Of a stretch of 64,000 nucleotides of DNA, positions 21,621 through 32,636 are shown piece after piece. Below the pieces are notes generated by a model. It had not been told where the DNA came from, did not search any database, and worked only from the letters and a program-made list of their open reading frames with translations. This stretch comes from Pyronema omphalodes (taxonomy: Eukaryota > Ascomycota > Pezizomycetes > Pezizales > Pyronemataceae). Position 1 is the first letter of the stretch. The number at the start of each line of letters is the position of its first letter. The stretch lies in NCBI GenBank assembly GCA_024516155.1, contig JAJJXM010000054.1:186001-250000 (forward strand), read 5' to 3'. Both the position numbers and the translations under genes were made by a program.

Positions 21621-24600
21621 TTAATCCTTGAGTCGGTAGTCCCTCGGAGAATCAGGGTACTTGAGATGAAAATCTCGTAACTTCTCCTGACCTCCTACTG
21701 AAAAGTTGTCGAATGGTTCTGCCGTCCAGTCCTTTTTATTAGGCCAACCTAGCCATTTAACAAGGTATAAGATTCGATTGCCAGATTTGTAGCTGCTCAT
21801 TATTTCATCGATATCATATTCCTCGCTTCCCTCAACGTCGTCTGCTTCCCGTAAAATTTTGTTTGTATCAGGTGGAGCCCGAGTTCCTGCTCTAAAGGGC
21901 TCCAGTAAAGAGGTATGAAAGACGTTGTGTATCTTCCATTTTCGTGGGAGCGTAAGTCGTACCGCTGTTGAGGAGATGACCTTTTCGACTTGGAAGGGGC
22001 CATGTAGTTTATGGTCTAACTTCCTTGATGGGCGTCTGGTTCGTATGTTGCGTCCATCTAACATAACCAAGTCTCCTACTTGGTATTCTGGTGCCTCCTG
22101 TCGTTTCTGGTCTGCATAACGTTTCATTCTTTCTTGTGTTTTTTGAAGGGCTAACTTGGCTCCTTCATGAATCGTATGCATCCAGTGGGCGTAGGCTTTG
22201 CTGGCTGGGTTGCGCACAGCAGTTGCCGAAGGGTTGCTCGTATTTGGGTAGAACCCATAGTTGGCGTAAAAGGGTGACAGTCCAGTTGCGCTTGTGACTG
22301 AGTTATTGTATGCGAACTCAGCCATGGGTAAGAGATCAGCCCAGTCGTCCATTTCGTGGTTAACAAAAGAGCGGAGGTAAGCTTCAATTGTTTGGTTGAG
22401 CCGTTCCGTTTGTCCATCTGTTTGTGGGTGGAAGGCTGTTGACATTCTTGGTTTTATTCCTAACGTTCCAAGAAATGCTTTCCAGGTGGTGCTTGTGAAC
22501 CTGGAGTCTCTGTCCGACACTATGTCCTTGGGTAAGCCGTGCAACTTCCAAATTTCCTTTGCGAAAATCCTGACAAGGTCTGCAGTTGTCTTGCCATCTT
22601 TCTGTAGGGGAATGAAGTGCGCCATTTTAGTAAATCGATCAACTATAACCCATAGTTGATCACACCCATTTGATTCTGGTAGGTCGGTGATGAAATCCAT
22701 AGCAATAGACTGCCATGGGGCATATGTTAATTCCAAAGGTTGCAACATCCCATACTTAAGGTGCCTAGCCGTCTTGTCCTTCTGACATTCCAAACAGCTT
22801 TGAATATATTCAATGATTTGTTCATCCATCTTCGGCCACCAAAAGTTTCTTCTTATTAATTCAATGGTCTTATCCTGACCAAAGTGTCCTGCAATTTTCG
22901 AGTTGTGCTCCGATTCCAGGACCATGTTGACTAAATCCTTTGGCACCCATAACTTCTCTTTCCGATAGATTATGCCATCTTCTATCGTTAGTGGATCCTT
23001 TATTTTGTTTGCTGCTTTTTTATAATTTTCGTCCAGTTCTCCAGCTTCTTTAACCATCTTCAAAAATTCGCCAGACCATTTAACAGAAGGAATAGAATTG
23101 AGCCGTGCTGAAGAAACCATGAATGAAGTTCCTTCTCCTCCACTGCTGATTGCTGAAATCGATGCAAAATGTTCTTTGTGAAGGATAGTCGTAATCGGCT
23201 GATCCTCACCTCCCCCCTTTTCAGGGCGGAACTCCGGACGCCTTGACAATGCATCTGGCTTCCCATTCTTACTTCCAGGTCTGTAAAAAATTTTAAAGTC
23301 AATACCAGCAAGTTCTTGAGCCCACCTTGCTTGGCGACGATTGAGTACTTTTGTTGTGGTGAAGTACTCCAAATTTTGATGGTCGCTGAATACCTGAACT
23401 GTGTGCATTGCTCCCTCCAAGTATCTTCTCCATATTTTAAACGAATCCACAATAGCTAAAAGCTCTTTATCATGGATTTCGTAGTTGATTTCTGCCGGAG
23501 TAAATTTCCTGGAGTGAAAAGCAATAGGGTGCAGCTTTCCGTCCTCTCCTTTCTGAGAAAGGACTGCGCCTAAGGCAAAGTCAGAAGCATCAGTTTCAAC
23601 AATGCAAACCTTTTTAGGATCAAAATGACCCAATATTGGTGCCTTCGTAAACCTCTGCTTCAACTCATCAAATGCCAATTCCATGGCAACAGTCCATTCC
23701 CACTTCTTTGGATCGCCCTTGGTAGATTCAGTAAGAGGACGACAAATTCTTGAAAAGTCCTTTATGAATCGGCGATAGAAGTTTGCAAATCCAAGAAAGC
23801 CTTGTGTCTCTTTCAAGGATCTAGGAGGTTCCCAAACCAGGACGGTTTCCACTTTATCCTTTGCCATCTCAATTCCCTTTTCGCTTATAATATACCCCAA
23901 AAATTCCACTTTGTTTGTCCCCCAAACACATTTTTCCGGAGATATTACCAGCCCATTTTCTTCCAGTCTTTTTAAGACTTCCTTAACCAATTCATCATGT
24001 TCCTCCTCCGTCTCAGCGTAAATCAGAACATCATCAATATAAGCAATCACTCCCTGATCCAACATGTCCCTAAAGATATGATTCATCATATCCTGGAATG
24101 TGGCCGGTGCATTGCTTAATCCAAAGGGCATAACCAAAAACTCATAAAGCCCATACCTGCATCTGAAGGCTGTTTTCCATTCATCGCCTTCTTTAATCCT
24201 AATCAAATGATAACCGTTCTTCAAATCCATTTTCGTGAAGAACCTAGCTCCTCTTACTCTGTCTTGTAATTCAGACATAAGAGGGAGGGGGTAGCGATTT
24301 GCTATTGTTATTTTATTAATCCCCCTATAGTCAACACAAAGCCGTAGACCTCGCCCATGGGGTTTTGGCACAAAGAGAATGGGTGCTGCGGCAGGAGATT
24401 TTGATGGTCTAATCTTGCCTGTCCTTAGCATTTCTTTTAGCCATTCTCTGAGTGTCTCCAGTTCGACTTCATTAAGCGCATAGACTGGTCCCCAAGGAGG
24501 AGTCTCTCCTTCCTTTAAGTCTATGGCATGGTCGTAAGACTTGTGTTCTGGAAGCTTGTCTGCTGCTTCCTTGGTCATGATATTGATCCACTTACGGAAT

Positions 24601-25331
24601 TTCTCAGGGACTTGTTGAAGTGCCTCTGACAATTCCTCTTTAGTGGCAATGGCTGATATATGGCCTATAACTGAGGCCTCAGGGTGGTCGAGTACTCGTC
24701 TATCGACCTTAAGGGAGAATGTACTGGCCTGAGCCTTAGTACAATGTTCGGTGCAACGTAGAGTTGTGAAGGAGATGTTATTGCTTTCTCCCCACATGTT
24801 GCAAGGTTGGTGTTTTGTCATCCACCAGTATGGTAAGATGACATCGCAGTCGCTGTCAAGAGGGGCGACTTCGAAGGATTCGGCTGCAAAGTGTTGTTTA
24901 TGTTGCAGCATGAAAGGTACCGTAAAGAATTCTCCAGCTCCAGCAACTACCTCGTTATTGAAGTTGCGGATTTGAAGAGGCTTGTCTCTCTTCACAGTAG
25001 GGATTTTGTATGTATGGACAAAACCTTTGTCCAGTAGTGCTGAGGTGGAGCCTGTATCGAGTAGGACCCGCACCGTTCTGAATTTATTCTTTGACCAATT
25101 CAACACCATGTTGATTATTGGCCTTTTTCCGTGATAAGGTGGGACCACGGCTTCCATTTTTGTTTCCTTGGAAGAGGTTCCATTGTCGGTTCGTCGATTT
25201 TTTGTCTTGATCGACCCCAAGTTGTCTGTGGATTTTCTTTTTGTTCCACAACAAATAATATTCCCTGCGTCAGATATACATTCCTCCTCCTCAGGTGACG
25301 CAACCCTAGAGGATCTTAAAAATCCGACTCC
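21621..25331 (-). CDS. pol of A2: protease, RT, RNase H, integrase, chromodomain
   Basis: The frame is -1 to gag and opens at about 25331, 16 nt before the gag end. In order: protease (VLLDTGSTSALLD, canonical DTG); RT (YRGINKITIANRYPLP, FTKMDLKNGYH, MPFGLSNAPATFQ, catalytic YIDD); RNase H (VETDASDFALGAVLSQ, EIHDKELLAIV); integrase zinc domain (CLECQKDK); core (AMDFITDLP, VSDRDSRF, STAFHPQTDGQTERLN); and a C-terminal chromodomain (EYDIDEIMSS, YLVKWLGW). All catalytic Asp/Glu positions are present. More distant from B and C than those are from each other. No lesions seen. Confidence 0.95.
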   Translation of the reverse strand, partial: GVGFLRSSRVASPEEEECISDAGNIICCGTKRKSTDNLGSIKTKNRRTDNGTSSKETKMEAVVPPYHGKRPIINMVLNWSKNKFRTVRVLLDTGSTSALLDKGFVHTYKIPTVKRDKPLQIRNFNNEVVAGAGEFFTVPFMLQHKQHFAAESFEVAPLDSDCDVILPYWWMTKHQPCNMWGESNNISFTTLRCTEHCTKAQASTFSLKVDRRVLDHPEASVIGHISAIATKEELSEALQQVPEKFRKWINIMTKEAADKLPEHKSYDHAIDLKEGETPPWGPVYALNEVELETLREWLKEMLRTGKIRPSKSPAAAPILFVPKPHGRGLRLCVDYRGINKITIANRYPLPLMSELQDRVRGARFFTKMDLKNGYHLIRIKEGDEWKTAFRCRYGLYEFLVMPFGLSNAPATFQDMMNHIFRDMLDQGVIAYIDDVLIYAETEEEHDELVKEVLKRLEENGLVISPEKCVWGTNKVEFLGYIISEKGIEMAKDKVETVLVWEPPRSLKETQGFLGFANFYRRFIKDFSRICRPLTESTKGDPKKWEWTVAMELAFDELKQRFTKAPILGHFDPKKVCIVETDASDFALGAVLSQKGEDGKLHPIAFHSRKFTPAEINYEIHDKELLAIVDSFKIWRRYLEGAMHTVQVFSDHQNLEYFTTTKVLNRRQARWAQELAGIDFKIFYRPGSKNGKPDALSRRPEFRPEKGGGEDQPITTILHKEHFASISAISSGGEGTSFMVSSARLNSIPSVKWSGEFLKMVKEAGELDENYKKAANKIKDPLTIEDGIIYRKEKLWVPKDLVNMVLESEHNSKIAGHFGQDKTIELIRRNFWWPKMDEQIIEYIQSCLECQKDKTARHLKYGMLQPLELTYAPWQSIAMDFITDLPESNGCDQLWVIVDRFTKMAHFIPLQKDGKTTADLVRIFAKEIWKLHGLPKDIVSDRDSRFTSTTWKAFLGTLGIKPRMSTAFHPQTDGQTERLNQTIEAYLRSFVNHEMDDWADLLPMAEFAYNNSVTSATGLSPFYANYGFYPNTSNPSATAVRNPASKAYAHWMHTIHEGAKLALQKTQERMKRYADQKRQEAPEYQVGDLVMLDGRNIRTRRPSRKLDHKLHGPFQVEKVISSTAVRLTLPRKWKIHNVFHTSLLEPFRAGTRAPPDTNKILREADDVEGSEEYDIDEIMSSYKSGNRILYLVKWLGWPNKKDWTAEPFDNFSVGGQEKLRDFHLKYPDSPRDYRLKD
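25266..25322 (-). promoter_or_regulatory. Gag-pol frame change site of A2
   Basis: Gag ends GAT-TTT-TAA. The pol frame (-1) overlaps gag by only 16 nt, so a slip must occur here. The only fitting site is T-TTT-TAA (25322 to 25316), where the Phe tRNA can re-pair on TTT with the stop in the A site. Downstream TGCGTCA (25302-25296) can pair with TGACGCA (25272-25266). This is less canonical than in B and C. The same sequence occurs in A1. Confidence 0.5.
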
Positions 25332-27508
25332 TCATCATTCTGCTCAATCTCCCAAATCCTGGGCTGAGCATCTTGCATCATTTCATCATCATCATCCTGC
25401 CGTACCGCAGCAGTCTTGGTCTTTTTTGTTTCCTTGGGCTTCTCCTGCCCTTTATTTCCATCATCATCATCGTCTCTCTTCCTCTTGCCAGAGGAAGCAA
25501 CCTTTCCTTCGCCAGAGAGTTCTGTTCCTCCAACTGTTTTCTTTGCATAACAATCAAACATCTTATGTCCTGATCGTCCGCACCTCCAACAGTCTGCCTT
25601 TTCCTTTTTATGCTTATCAATTTCGCTCTGAGGAACATTGTTCAGAGCCTCCCTTCCCGACGCAAAAATAGACTTCTTGTCCTTCTTTCCTGCAAAACCT
25701 TTTTTCTCCTTTTTCTCCTTAAATTTGTCTTTGTGCTGCACCTCCTTAGGGCGCACAGTTTCCTTTTGTTTTCCCTTGTCCTTATGGTGGTCCTCTCGTA
25801 CCTCCAAAGACTTCTTTTTATGACCCTTTAATTCCTCATCCAAATTTTCAACAACGTGAGCAGCTTCCTTCACTGCATCAATCATTGCTTCATCGTCAGT
25901 TGGGATTCCCCCAACTCTCTGATATACCATCTTCTTAATGGCCGGTGTCATGGCCTCCCAAATCACATTCCTATACATAGGACCAATTGCTCCCACACGC
26001 ATATTAAGGTCCTCCAACTTGGTGATATAGTCATCGATGTCTCCCTCATACTGGAGTTCCGTAATCCTCTTAACGTCCTTCTGGGCTTCCCGCTTATCCT
26101 CAAACCGAGTTTCAATAGAGCTTGAGAAAGCTTGCCATGTATCTTTGAGTCCTTGCCTTTGAATCGATTTTCGCCGTTCCTGGTGCCAACTGAGAGCTTT
26201 GTGAGTAAGCAAGCTCCCAACCCATTTTACCTGGTCATCCTCGTCCGGGAACGCCTTGGCGTATGTTGCAATATAGTCTTGAACAGACATCCACCAAGCC
26301 CTAAATAAATTCTTGTCTTTCCCGGAAAAATATTGTGGAGCCTTCATCTCAGGCATTTTTGGTCTCCTTGGTTCGTTGACCCCAGATTGCTGCAATTTGT
26401 TGACAAGTGATTCCAAAAATGCTTCCGTTGCATTTTTTGCTTCAGGCTTCTTTTGTTGAGCCTTTTGTTTGCGCTCCTGGCGCTTTCTCTCCAACGCTTT
26501 TCTGATGTATGAATCATCTGAGTCTTCGCCGTCCGAAGGATCAGATGGTGGTGGTGGAGGTGGTGGGAGTCCTCCTCCTGGTGGTTTACTGCCCCTACCA
26601 CCATTTCTGCCGTTGTCTGCAGGGGTTCCATCCTCTGATGGAGGCAAGGGGACTTCAGGTGCTCTGCCGAGGGAGGGAGGTCTGGGAGTCATCTCCTCAT
26701 GCATAGCCTCGGTTAGAGACTTAGCATCGAAATGCTCCTTTCTCTGGATTTTTGACATGACAAGGCCAATAACCTTGTTTACCAATTCCATCTTTTCCTC
26801 CTCTCTCTGCTCTTCATAATCCAGCAGACGTTGCTGGTGCACCTCTTCAGCTCTAGAAAGAGCTGCAATCCGCCTATCTCTTTGTTCATCATCCTGCTCT
26901 CGGATGGCGTCTTGTGTATTCTTTTGAAAGGCCCATTCCTCGATTTCCTTGTTGATTTGTAATTGCCTCTGGGCAAAGGCTTCGAGGATGGCATTGGTCG
27001 TCTGAATGCCGTGTTTGAGTCTTTCTGCAGCCGCTTGGTTGGCTGCCTCTTTGGTTTGAGTGTCCGTGGCAAGTTCGCCAATTGTCCTCCAAACTTGGCC
27101 GGCAAAGTCGTTGCTGGCCTGAACGAGTCTGGTAACGGTTTGAAGGTTGACCTCTTGGTCAAGATTCCCCTTCTTTGCTAGGATGTCGTAAGCTTTCTGC
27201 ATCCCCTGGGCCATTTCCTGATAGAGTCCCTTCATCCGTTGTAGTTCTTCGTTCATTGCAGCTCCTGATCCTGCTGCTTCCATCAATCTCTTAATGTCCT
27301 CCTCAGTCGAATTCATCCTTTCCATCATTAAAATCACCCACTGTGGCACCTCGCCTAGGTGAAGAGTGGTGCCATGATGAACCCTTGGTTGTCCCACAGA
27401 GGTGACCTCCTCCCAGGAGCGAGGACGGGTGATGCTGACAGTATCAGCCATAGGCGCATCAAGTCCGTCGTCATGGGTGGCACCGCCGGTGAGTCTGTGT
27501 GAGGCCAT
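25316..27508 (-). CDS. gag of A2
   Basis: 730 residues, intact, almost twice the length of the B and C Gags. ATG at 27508, 121 nt after the LTR. About 60-240: Gln/Glu/Arg-rich helical segments, probably coiled coil. About 270-350: poly-Pro and acidic linker. About 370-560: gag core (LFRAWWMSVQDYIATY). Then a Lys-rich stretch, one CCHC knuckle (CWRCGRSGHKMFDC, about 640), and a mixed basic/acidic tail. No leader ORF precedes it. Confidence 0.93.
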   Translation of the reverse strand: MASHRLTGGATHDDGLDAPMADTVSITRPRSWEEVTSVGQPRVHHGTTLHLGEVPQWVILMMERMNSTEEDIKRLMEAAGSGAAMNEELQRMKGLYQEMAQGMQKAYDILAKKGNLDQEVNLQTVTRLVQASNDFAGQVWRTIGELATDTQTKEAANQAAAERLKHGIQTTNAILEAFAQRQLQINKEIEEWAFQKNTQDAIREQDDEQRDRRIAALSRAEEVHQQRLLDYEEQREEEKMELVNKVIGLVMSKIQRKEHFDAKSLTEAMHEEMTPRPPSLGRAPEVPLPPSEDGTPADNGRNGGRGSKPPGGGLPPPPPPPSDPSDGEDSDDSYIRKALERKRQERKQKAQQKKPEAKNATEAFLESLVNKLQQSGVNEPRRPKMPEMKAPQYFSGKDKNLFRAWWMSVQDYIATYAKAFPDEDDQVKWVGSLLTHKALSWHQERRKSIQRQGLKDTWQAFSSSIETRFEDKREAQKDVKRITELQYEGDIDDYITKLEDLNMRVGAIGPMYRNVIWEAMTPAIKKMVYQRVGGIPTDDEAMIDAVKEAAHVVENLDEELKGHKKKSLEVREDHHKDKGKQKETVRPKEVQHKDKFKEKKEKKGFAGKKDKKSIFASGREALNNVPQSEIDKHKKEKADCWRCGRSGHKMFDCYAKKTVGGTELSGEGKVASSGKRKRDDDDDGNKGQEKPKETKKTKTAAVRQDDDDEMMQDAQPRIWEIEQNDEESDF

Positions 27509-27615
27509 TGTAGATTGAAGTTTTCGTTTGTAGTTTTTTGGAGGAGTGTTGGTGTTTCTTGCCCTAGAAGAGGGTCTTCCGTAATCGTGTCGAAAAGTAA
27601 ACTTAGTAGCTTGAG

Positions 27616-27769
27616 CCTTAAGTTTATAGTGTGAACCTGGGTATTGAGGCTTTCAATACAGAGGCTTTTCCGATCAGTTGGTGCTTCGTTCGAAAGATAT
27701 TTCACTAATAGATTTTTCTCAAGAAGCCAGGAAGTTAACTAATCGATCACAGGCCGAATAAACTTAAGG
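27616..27769 (-). promoter_or_regulatory. A2 primer site and complementary LTR segment
   Basis: Minus strand ATAAACTTAAGG (27627-27616) lies 2 nt after the LTR end (27630). Exact complement CCTTAAGTTTAT is at 27769-27758 within the LTR. A TATA box CTATAAAAG lies upstream at 27870-27862, about 95 nt from the complement, farther than in B and C. Self-priming is inferred. Confidence 0.6.
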
Positions 27770-28989
27770 GTCTCGTCCTGAGGTATTTGGTGTAGAATAG
27801 TAATGTCGTAACAAGAGATCAAGTTGCTGATGCCAGAGGAGACGGTGGGAAGACTTAGGGTCTTTTATAGACTTTCGTCTACAAGTTCGCCCAGACTTCC
27901 CAAGGGAACCAACTTCCAAACTAAGCTTAGGAGATAAGACGTGAGTCAATCCTGTGACAAATCTGCTGATGGCTCGCACCATGCTGCATGCGCAATTATA
28001 TTAATTGCTCACTTGCATGATGACCTTCGTGTCAGATCAATCCTTGACATTCCTCGCCGTGCTACCACACCTTCCAATCAGGTATTGGGGTTAAGCGCCT
28101 AGTAGAGGGTTACTCCACTTGAGCGCATAATGCAGCGACTCCTCTGATAATGACATGTGAGTCATATATCTTATGAGTCGTTTTGATCATAGATCTCCCT
28201 AGAGAATCTCGATTGCGAGTGAAGGAATCTGACATCATAAGGCAGACTATGCCTTACCGGAGCGCACTGCCCCGTCACATTCCTGTGTGATGTCATAACA
28301 GCCCCACCTGCGCGCACTTGCGCGCAGCCACACCCTGGTGTGTACGCAAACGCCGTCTTATCTTGCAGTTGGTAGTCATTGGCCTAAGGTCGCGTCATAT
28401 CAGTTCCATCCAACAGTTTCCCTGAGTGGTGTTCCTTGCTGCAGGACGTCATCTCATGCTAACGCAATCTTGACCCTTGTCCTGAGCTCCACTCCTGTTG
28501 GCTGACTAGACTCTGCCTTGTTCCTTGGCCGACTATCCGCCCAACTCAGACCTCGGATGATCCTATTCGTCTGCCTTGCACTATCCTGAGAATTCCCTTC
28601 TCTTGCAAGCCCTCTGGTAGCCGTGCTTGGTGGAACACAACCTCAAGTATAAGGAGGTGTCCTTTCGCCGTCGTCTTCTGTCTCCATCAGCGTCGTCTGT
28701 AGTCTTCTCATGGGTAAGTCGACACCCATGAGGTAAGTTGTTCCTCGTTCCCATCCATCTGTGATCCTCCCAAACTGACAGTGAATAACAGGTAGCGACG
28801 CCTCGGGCCGGGATCCTCGTGAGGTCCTTTCGGAAAGTCACGAATCACGTGACGTGGCTAGCTGGAGCTCCTGAGGGGGTTCCGGCCCGGGATACTAACC
28901 TTATTATTCATTCTCCTGTCGAGTTTGCCATGTTCTCTAAATGTTATACATGTTACCTATTCTATACTCACACAATATAGGGTGTGACA
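27630..28989 (-). repeat. A2 5' LTR
   Basis: 1360 bp, apparently identical to the 3' LTR. Contains the TATA box at 27862-27870 (minus strand). Confidence 0.95.
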
Positions 28990-31900
28990 TCCTGGAATTA
29001 CGAATGCAGTAGTAGAAGAAATGTCAATGGAAGGAAAACATCTTGTTGTCTCTTGCACGCTTACCTTCGGTGATAAAAACATTCGTACCCATGCGCTAAT
29101 CGACTGTGGCGCCACTGGTATATCCTTTGTTGATGAAGACTTCGCCCACCATCACCAAATCCCCCTGCAACCCCTACGAAAACCCCGTGCCCTGGAAGTC
29201 ATCGATGGCCGCCCTATTGCCTCTGGTGACATCACCCACCTCGCCCTTGCTCAATGCACCATACACGAGCACCGCGAACAGCTCCCTATGTTCGTCACTA
29301 AATTAGGCCACTACCCCCTAGTCCTTGGAATCCCCTGGTTGCAACTTCATGATGTTGCAATTCGCTTCAGCTCAGGAACAATCACGTTTGGATCACAATA
29401 CTGCCTGGCCCACTGCAACCCAGTACCAACAACTGTCTCTGGTCTCAGTGAAGAACCTCCAGAAACCTTCCTATACCCACTCTCTGCGGCCCCAGCCAAA
29501 CTACACATCGCCTCCCTGACAGCATCTTCCGTCTGTCGAGTGGCTAAGGAACAGAGACTCTCCATATTTTCCCTGTCTCTGTATGAGTTAAATAAAGCCC
29601 TCGACAACAAAGTCAACACTCCTGAGGACCTGAAACGAATCGTACCAACCGAGTATCACGATTTCTTGAACTTGTTCGAAGAGGCTGTTGCCAATAAGCT
29701 CCCACCACACCGACCCTACGACCACCGGATCCCGTTGAAGGAAGGATTTACACCACCTTTTGGCCCCCTGTATTCCCTGTCGCGCACAGAACTAGAGGCC
29801 CTCAAGGCATGGCTCGAGGAGAATCTTTCCAAAGGATTTATCCGACGGTCATCATCGCTAGCAGCCTCACCAATCCTGTTTGTCAAGAAATCTGATGGTT
29901 CGCTGCGTCTCTGTGTGGACTATCGTGGATTGAATGAAGGAACTATCAAGAATCGATACCCCTTGCCCCTGATTCAAGAAACCCTGCTACAACTGTCTAA
30001 GGCCAAGTACTTCACAACATTGGACATTCGAGGTGCTTACAACCTTGTACGCATGGCAGAAGGGGAGGAATGGAAAACTGCATTTCGCACTTGTTATGGC
30101 CTCTTCGAGTCCCTTGTTATGCCTTTCGGACTTACGAATGTCCCAGCTGATTTCTAGGCATTTATCAATGATGTTCTTCGACCATACCTCGACCTCTTCT
30201 GTACCGCATACCTTGACGATATCATGATATATTCCGAAAACCTGGACGATCACCGGAAACATGTTCGCCAGATTCTTGAAGCCTTGGGGAATGCCGGCCT
30301 CCACCTAAAACCAGAAAAATGCAAGTTTCACCAAACAGAAGTCAAGTATCTTGGGTTATTGGTTGGACGAGACGGTATCAAGATGGATCCGAAAAAAGGT
30401 AGAAACAGTGGTAAAATGGCAAAACCCTTGCAACCTCAAGGATGTCCAAGAATTCCTTGGATTTGCAAATTTCTACCGACGATTCATCCGCGATTACTCA
30501 AACGTCGTGGCCCCCCTTACCAGTCTTACCAAGAAGGAAAACGGCAAACCCGTCCCATTCATCTGGGGTGCGGACCAACAGAAGGCCTTTGATTTGTTAA
30601 AAACCTCTTTTACGACCGCACCAGTCCTGCGAGACTTCGACTATGATCGCGACGTTATAGTGGAAACCGATGCCTCGGACTACGTTTCTGCCGGTGTTTT
30701 ATCACAGTACGATGATGATGGTATATTGCACCCAGTTGCCTTCTTCTCCAAGAAGCATTCACCAGCGGAATGCAACTACCAGATTTATGATAAGGAATTG
30801 ATGGCAATTGTCCGCTTCTTCGAAGAATGGCGTCCTCACCTTGAGGGGTCAGCATTCCCCATCCAGGTTCTCACTGATCATAAAAATCTCGAATATTTCA
30901 TGACTACCAAGCTTCTGAACCGTTGTCAGGCCCGGTGGTCTGAATTTTGGTCACGCTTCAACTTCAAGATTATCTACCGGCCCGGGACTGCAGGTGGTAA
31001 ACCCGATGCCTTGACTCGAAGGTCTGGAGACCTGCCAAAGGAAGGGGATGAACGACTGTTAGCCAACCAACAAGCTGTCTTAAAACCCTACAACTTACCT
31101 GAGAATCTTCAACTTGCTGCCGAAAACCCACCAAATGAGAAATATACCTCGCTCGAAATGTTGTTCACTGAAGGTTACAAGGCAGACCCATTCCCGGAGC
31201 ATGTCCTGCAAATGCTTGATGATGGAGCCCAACATTCGAAAGACATATCACTTGCCGATTGCTCAAAACAACAGGACCGACTCATGTACCGTGGCTGCCA
31301 ATACGTTCCCGACTACGACCCTCTCCGACTCCGCCTCATCCAAGATCACCACGACCCCACTACCATGGGACATCCAGGACGCGCCAAGACCTTCGAGCTT
31401 CTCTCCAGGAACTACTACTGGCCATCAATGCGGACTGATGTTGAACGGTTTGTACGCAATTGTCATACCTGCAAACGTACTAAAGCCACAAGACACGCTC
31501 CCTTTGGTACCCTCAAACCTCTGCCCGTCCCACATCAACCTTGGCAAAGCGTTTCGGTAGACTTCATCACTGGCCTTCCTCCATCCGATGGATGCGATGC
31601 AATTTGTGCAGTTGTATGTCGACTGACACAGCAACGGCACTTGATCCCCTGCCATACAACCATCACAGCTCAAGGGTTTGCTCAGCTCTTCGTGGATAAC
31701 ATTTTCCGATTGCATGGCCTGCCAGATGTTCTTATCTCTGATCGAGGACCACAGTTCATCGCCAACTTCTGGAAATATCTTGCATCCTGTCTGGGGATCG
31801 AAACGGCAACAAGCACAGCATTCCACCCCCAGACAGACGGTCAAACAGAACGTATAAACGCCGTCACCGAAGAGTATCTGCGAGCTTACGTCTCCTACCT

Positions 31901-32612
31901 GCAGGACGACTGGAAAAAGTACTTGTCCCTAGCTGAGTGTGCAGCAAACAACCAAGTATCCGATACGACTACCCTCTCCCCGTTCTTTGCGATCTACGGC
32001 AGGCACCCGAAGTGCTCCTTCGAACTCAATATCAGAACCGATAACCCAGATGAAGTCAACGCTAAACTAGTAGCAGAACGAATGTCACACATTCATGACG
32101 TTCTGCGATCGGAAATGAAGTACGCCCAGGCACGATATACAGAAGCGGCCGACGGGTCACGTGTACCAGCCCCTGTGTTTAAACCCAACGATCTTGTCTG
32201 GCTAGATGCTCGCAACCTGCGCACCGAACGGCCATCACGGAAGTTGGAAAACAAGCACCTCGGCCCGTACCGTGTTGTCAGAGCCATTGGCACACATGCA
32301 TACAAACTTGACATCCCCGGCACCATGAACCATCACCGGACATTACCAGTATCACTGCTCAACCCTGCCCAGTCGGATCCTTTGCCTGGACAAATACTAC
32401 CGCCTCCCCTGCCTGTTGTTGTTGATGGTGAAGAGGAATGGTTCGTCGACGAAATCCTTGACAGCCGGGTTAGACGAGGTCGCTTGCAGTACCTCGTAAA
32501 ATGGAAGGGTGACTACACGCCAACATGGGAACCAGAGGAATTCCTTGAAGATGTTGCGGCCGTCGACGAGTTTCACCAGCAATACCCAGACAAGCCTCGA
32601 CCTCTCTCGTAG
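28990..32612 (+). pseudogene. pol of C1 after the A2 insertion
   Basis: Resumes C1 pol. Protease ALIDCGATGISF; RT YRGLNEGTIKNRYPLP, LDIRGAYN, MPFGLTN and YLDDI (here YLDDIMIYS, against YLDDILIYS in C2); RNase H VETDASDYVSAGVLSQ; integrase CHTCKRTK, DFITGLP, ISDRGPQF, TAFHPQTDGQTERIN; chromodomain DEILDSRVRRGRLQYLVKW. Lesions against C2: CAG to TAG at 30155-30157, and a sixth A in the run 30392-30397 (five in C2) shifting the frame. The remainder is open to 32612. Confidence 0.92.
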
Positions 32613-32624
32613 GAACTCGAGCCT

Positions 32625-32636
32625 AAGAGGGGCTCC
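32625..32636 (+). promoter_or_regulatory. C1 polypurine tract
   Basis: AAGAGGGGCTCC directly before the 3' LTR. C2 has one extra G. Confidence 0.65.

Larger units (their letters stand above)
20090..28989 (-). mobile_element. Ty3/Gypsy family A, copy A2: complete and apparently intact
   Basis: 8900 bp with perfect TSD TCCTG (20085-20089, 28990-28994). Both LTRs are 1360 bp (20090-21449, 27630-28989), and I found no difference between them reading line by line. Gag (730 codons) and pol (1199 codons from a TTG; the open frame is longer) have no stops or frameshifts, and all catalytic motifs, primer site and polypurine tract are present. These features point to a very recent insertion that may still be able to move. 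Confidence 0.96.
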
